28,191 nt of DNA. Origin: Phycisphaerales bacterium UBA1926 (GTDB lineage: Bacteria; Planctomycetota; Phycisphaerae; Phycisphaerales; UBA1924). The position numbers were made by a program, and so were the translations under genes. The stretch lies in contig DDFO01000003.1 of NCBI GenBank assembly GCA_002337215.1, positions 85,451 through 113,641 on the forward strand, written 5' to 3'. How positions within the stretch are numbered: position 1 is the first letter of the stretch; each line of letters begins with the position of its first letter. The notes beneath the pieces are model-generated. The model ran no database searches, was not told where the DNA came from, and saw nothing but the letters and a program-made list of their open reading frames with translations. This document shows, in pieces, positions 26,066 through 28,191 of this stretch.

Positions 26066-26680
26066 CTAGTTGTCGCCCTCGATCACCTGGGCGGCGGTCG
26101 AGCGGACCCGGCTCGACCCGTCGGTGTTGAGGCGGTCACGCATCCGGCTGAGCTGACTGACCAGCGAATCGTCCACGAGGCGGTCGCCGATGCGGAGCTT
26201 CACGCCGCCCAGCATCGCCGGCTCGGTGTAGGTGTGGAGAATGATCTCCTTGCCCAGCCTGCTCGCGAGCGTGTCGCGGAAGGTGGACTTGGCGGATTCA
26301 TCCAACGCCTCGGCGGTGAAGAGGTCGACCTCGACACGCCCGAAGGCGTCCTGCACCAGGCTCTCGAACGCCGTTGTGATCGGGTGCAGATGGCCCAGCC
26401 GACCCTTGCGGTTGAGCAGGCGGAGGAAGCGGAGCGTCAGGTCGCTGGCGTTCCTATCCAGGATCTTGACGAGCGACGCGTCGCGGCTCGCGGTGGGGAT
26501 AACCCGCGACGCGAGGAACTCGCTGAAGGTCGCGTCGCCCCGCGCGATCTCGAGGATGTCCTCGAGCTCGCCCAGCACCGACTCGGCCTGAACGTTGCCG
26601 CCCTCGGCCACCGCGAGCTCGAACAGGCTCTTGGCGTACACGTTGGCGATCGCGTCCGGGTTGGCTTCGGTCAACGGCAT
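26066..26680 (-). CDS. atpH: ATP synthase F1 subunit delta
   Basis: The 204-residue protein is the stalk subunit that ties the F1 head to the b-subunit dimer (OSCP in mitochondria). It has the helical N-terminal domain (ANVYAKSLFELAVAEG, then repeated helices to about 110) and the C-terminal motif region RLGKEIILHTYTEPAMLGGVKLRIGDRLVDDSLVSQLSRMRDRL, which contains the conserved GG(V/I)xxxxGdxxxDxSv signature. ATG 26680 follows AAAGGG at 6 nt spacing. It is the last gene of this operon, 103 bp after atpF, and is followed by a terminator instead of atpA. Confidence 0.93.
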   Translation of the reverse strand: MPLTEANPDAIANVYAKSLFELAVAEGGNVQAESVLGELEDILEIARGDATFSEFLASRVIPTASRDASLVKILDRNASDLTLRFLRLLNRKGRLGHLHPITTAFESLVQDAFGRVEVDLFTAEALDESAKSTFRDTLASRLGKEIILHTYTEPAMLGGVKLRIGDRLVDDSLVSQLSRMRDRLNTDGSSRVRSTAAQVIEGDN

Positions 26681-26720
26681 GTGTGCCCTTTCAGGTCTCG
26701 ATGACCTGTCACTATTTCGC

Positions 26721-26757
26721 GGTGGACGGCGAGGCAGCGGGCCGCCGTGCGTCCACC
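26721..26757 (-). repeat. Inverted repeat in the atpF-atpH gap
   Basis: GGTGGAC (26721-26727) pairs with GTCCACC (26751-26757). GGCG and CGCC can extend the stem inward across a bulge. It is not followed by a T-run on the minus strand, so it is more likely an mRNA structure than a terminator. Confidence 0.5.
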
Positions 26758-26783
26758 CTCACTGGCGGAGGCCGGTGACGAAA

Positions 26784-27437
26784 TCAGTTCTTCGACATCT
26801 CACCCAGCGCCTCTTCGAGCATCCGCTGCTGGTCGGCGACCGTCACCTCACGCTGGAGGATCTTGCCCGCCATCTGCGTCGCGAGGTTGACGCTCTCGGC
26901 GTACAGCTCGCCGATCGCGGTCTTCTTCGCGGTCTCGATCTCACGCTTGGCCTTCTCGCGCATCTCGTTGAGCTCGCGCTCGGCCTTGGCCTTGAGCTCG
27001 CCCGCGAGTGCCGCTTGCTGGGTCCGCGTCTCGTCCAGCATCCGCTGGGCCTCGACGCGGGCCTCCGCGAGCGACTTCTCGTATTCCTCGAGCGCGGCGC
27101 GGGCCTGCTTCTGGGCAGCCTCCGCGGCAGCGATCTCCTCGCGGATCTTCGCGTTCCGCTCGTCCAGCCCGCCGGTGATGGTGGGCCAGACCTTGGTCGC
27201 CAGGATGAACATCACGATCGCGAAGACGACCAGGGCCGTGATCGCGGGCGCGACGCCTTCCTTGACGGGCGGGATCGGGGTCGCGGGCCCGTGTGCGTCA
27301 CCATGACCGTCCGCGGCGTGGGCCGTGTCGGTGTGGCCGGCGTCGGGGGCGGCGAACGCGGGCGTCGCCGCGAGCGAGAGCACCATCGCCAGGGCGGCGA
27401 TCAACGTGGTGCACGAGGCTGCAAAGGATCGAGACAT
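26784..27437 (-). CDS. atpF: ATP synthase F0 subunit b with N-terminal signal peptide
   Basis: The 217-residue peripheral-stalk subunit is longer than the usual 155-175. Residues 1 to about 29 look like a cleavable signal peptide (TTLIAALAMVLSLAATPAFA). A His/Asp-rich periplasmic stretch (GHTDTAHAADGHGDAHG) follows. The membrane helix comes next (about 61-80, APAITALVVFAIVMFILAT), then a long Ala/Glu/Lys coiled coil from about 90 to 215 typical of subunit b (AEAAQKQARAALEEYEKSLAEARVEAQ). ATG 27437 has AGGAG 6 nt upstream. It lies between atpE and atpH in the standard F0 order. Confidence 0.93.
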   Translation of the reverse strand: MSRSFAASCTTLIAALAMVLSLAATPAFAAPDAGHTDTAHAADGHGDAHGPATPIPPVKEGVAPAITALVVFAIVMFILATKVWPTITGGLDERNAKIREEIAAAEAAQKQARAALEEYEKSLAEARVEAQRMLDETRTQQAALAGELKAKAERELNEMREKAKREIETAKKTAIGELYAESVNLATQMAGKILQREVTVADQQRMLEEALGEMSKN

Positions 27438-27538
27438 GCCCAACTCCTGGTTCGACCCGGATTCCAACAGGACCCGGCCGAGACAATCTCAACACGCCGC
27501 GGGGGAACTCCGGGAGATCCCGCCGTGCGCACGGAACG

Positions 27539-27584
27539 GCCCGCCCGGCCTGGTTCCCGCGTACGGGACAGCCACCGGGCGGGC
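27539..27584 (-). repeat. Very stable intercistronic hairpin after atpE
   Basis: Outer arms 27539-27548 and 27575-27584 are a perfect 10-bp GC match. Inside, TGG/CCA and TCCCG/CGGGA (27555-27559 with 27564-27568) extend the stem to a 4-nt loop. It begins 14 nt past the atpE stop. No T-run follows on the minus strand, so it is not a typical terminator. It could protect the atpE mRNA end or mark a processing site. Confidence 0.7.
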
Positions 27585-27598
27585 GGTGTGATGCGTGA

Positions 27599-28191
<593 letters not shown>

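Overview
The window is about 28 kb of GC-rich chromosomal DNA with densely packed housekeeping genes on both strands. The best taxonomic guess is a planctomycete of the Phycisphaerae/Phycisphaerales type. Three secreted proteins end in the paired 'GV(L/W)DLADxxxFxxxF...GC' module known as a GC-type dockerin. A further small secreted protein ends in a PEP-CTERM-like tail. An LptE-like lipoprotein and HldE indicate a Gram-negative, LPS-bearing envelope. I see no phage, IS, integrase, CRISPR, tRNA or rRNA. This is core rather than accessory DNA.

Layout. 1-165 is the 3' end of a dockerin-anchored protein. 232-4228 holds a BamD/TPR-like periplasmic protein, the LptE-like lipoprotein and FtsH. 4343-7027 holds an M20 amidohydrolase converging on an acyltransferase-3 membrane protein. 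7141-9342 holds AsnRS converging on APS kinase (CysC). 9455-13661 holds RarD and two large secreted dockerin proteins, one of them a PQQ-type sugar dehydrogenase. 13944-15116 is ATP sulfurylase (Sat), which makes the substrate of CysC. 15337-17330 holds a PEP-CTERM-like protein and HisRS. 17465-22268 holds a membrane-anchored TPR-like protein, HldE with an overlapping ASCH protein, and an endonuclease-type MutL. 22362-24643 is a translationally coupled GT2/GT87 pair, probably polyprenol-phosphate-sugar synthesis followed by its use. 24649-25854 is phosphoglycerate kinase. 26066-28191 is atpB-atpE-atpF-atpH on the minus strand. It is closed by an intrinsic terminator, so the alpha, gamma, beta and epsilon genes must lie elsewhere.

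No new enzyme system is evident. The most interesting signals are in gene expression. (1) Eight genes have a -10-like hexamer (TAGACT three times; also TATCCT, GACAAT, TACGCT, TATCGT, TAGGAT) ending only 6-8 nt before the start codon, with no Shine-Dalgarno sequence. This predicts leaderless mRNAs. High-output genes (ftsH, asnS, sat, pgk, atp) have ordinary ribosome binding sites instead. (2) One terminator module, an 8-10 bp stem capped by a GNRA-type tetraloop (GCGA or GAAA) and followed by Ts, occurs four times behind ftsH, asnS, cysC and sat. It is oriented with the gene each time. (3) Every gap in the split atp operon contains an inverted repeat, including a very strong one just after atpE. 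AtpB has a His/Asp-rich tail, and AtpF and AtpE carry signal-peptide-like N-termini.
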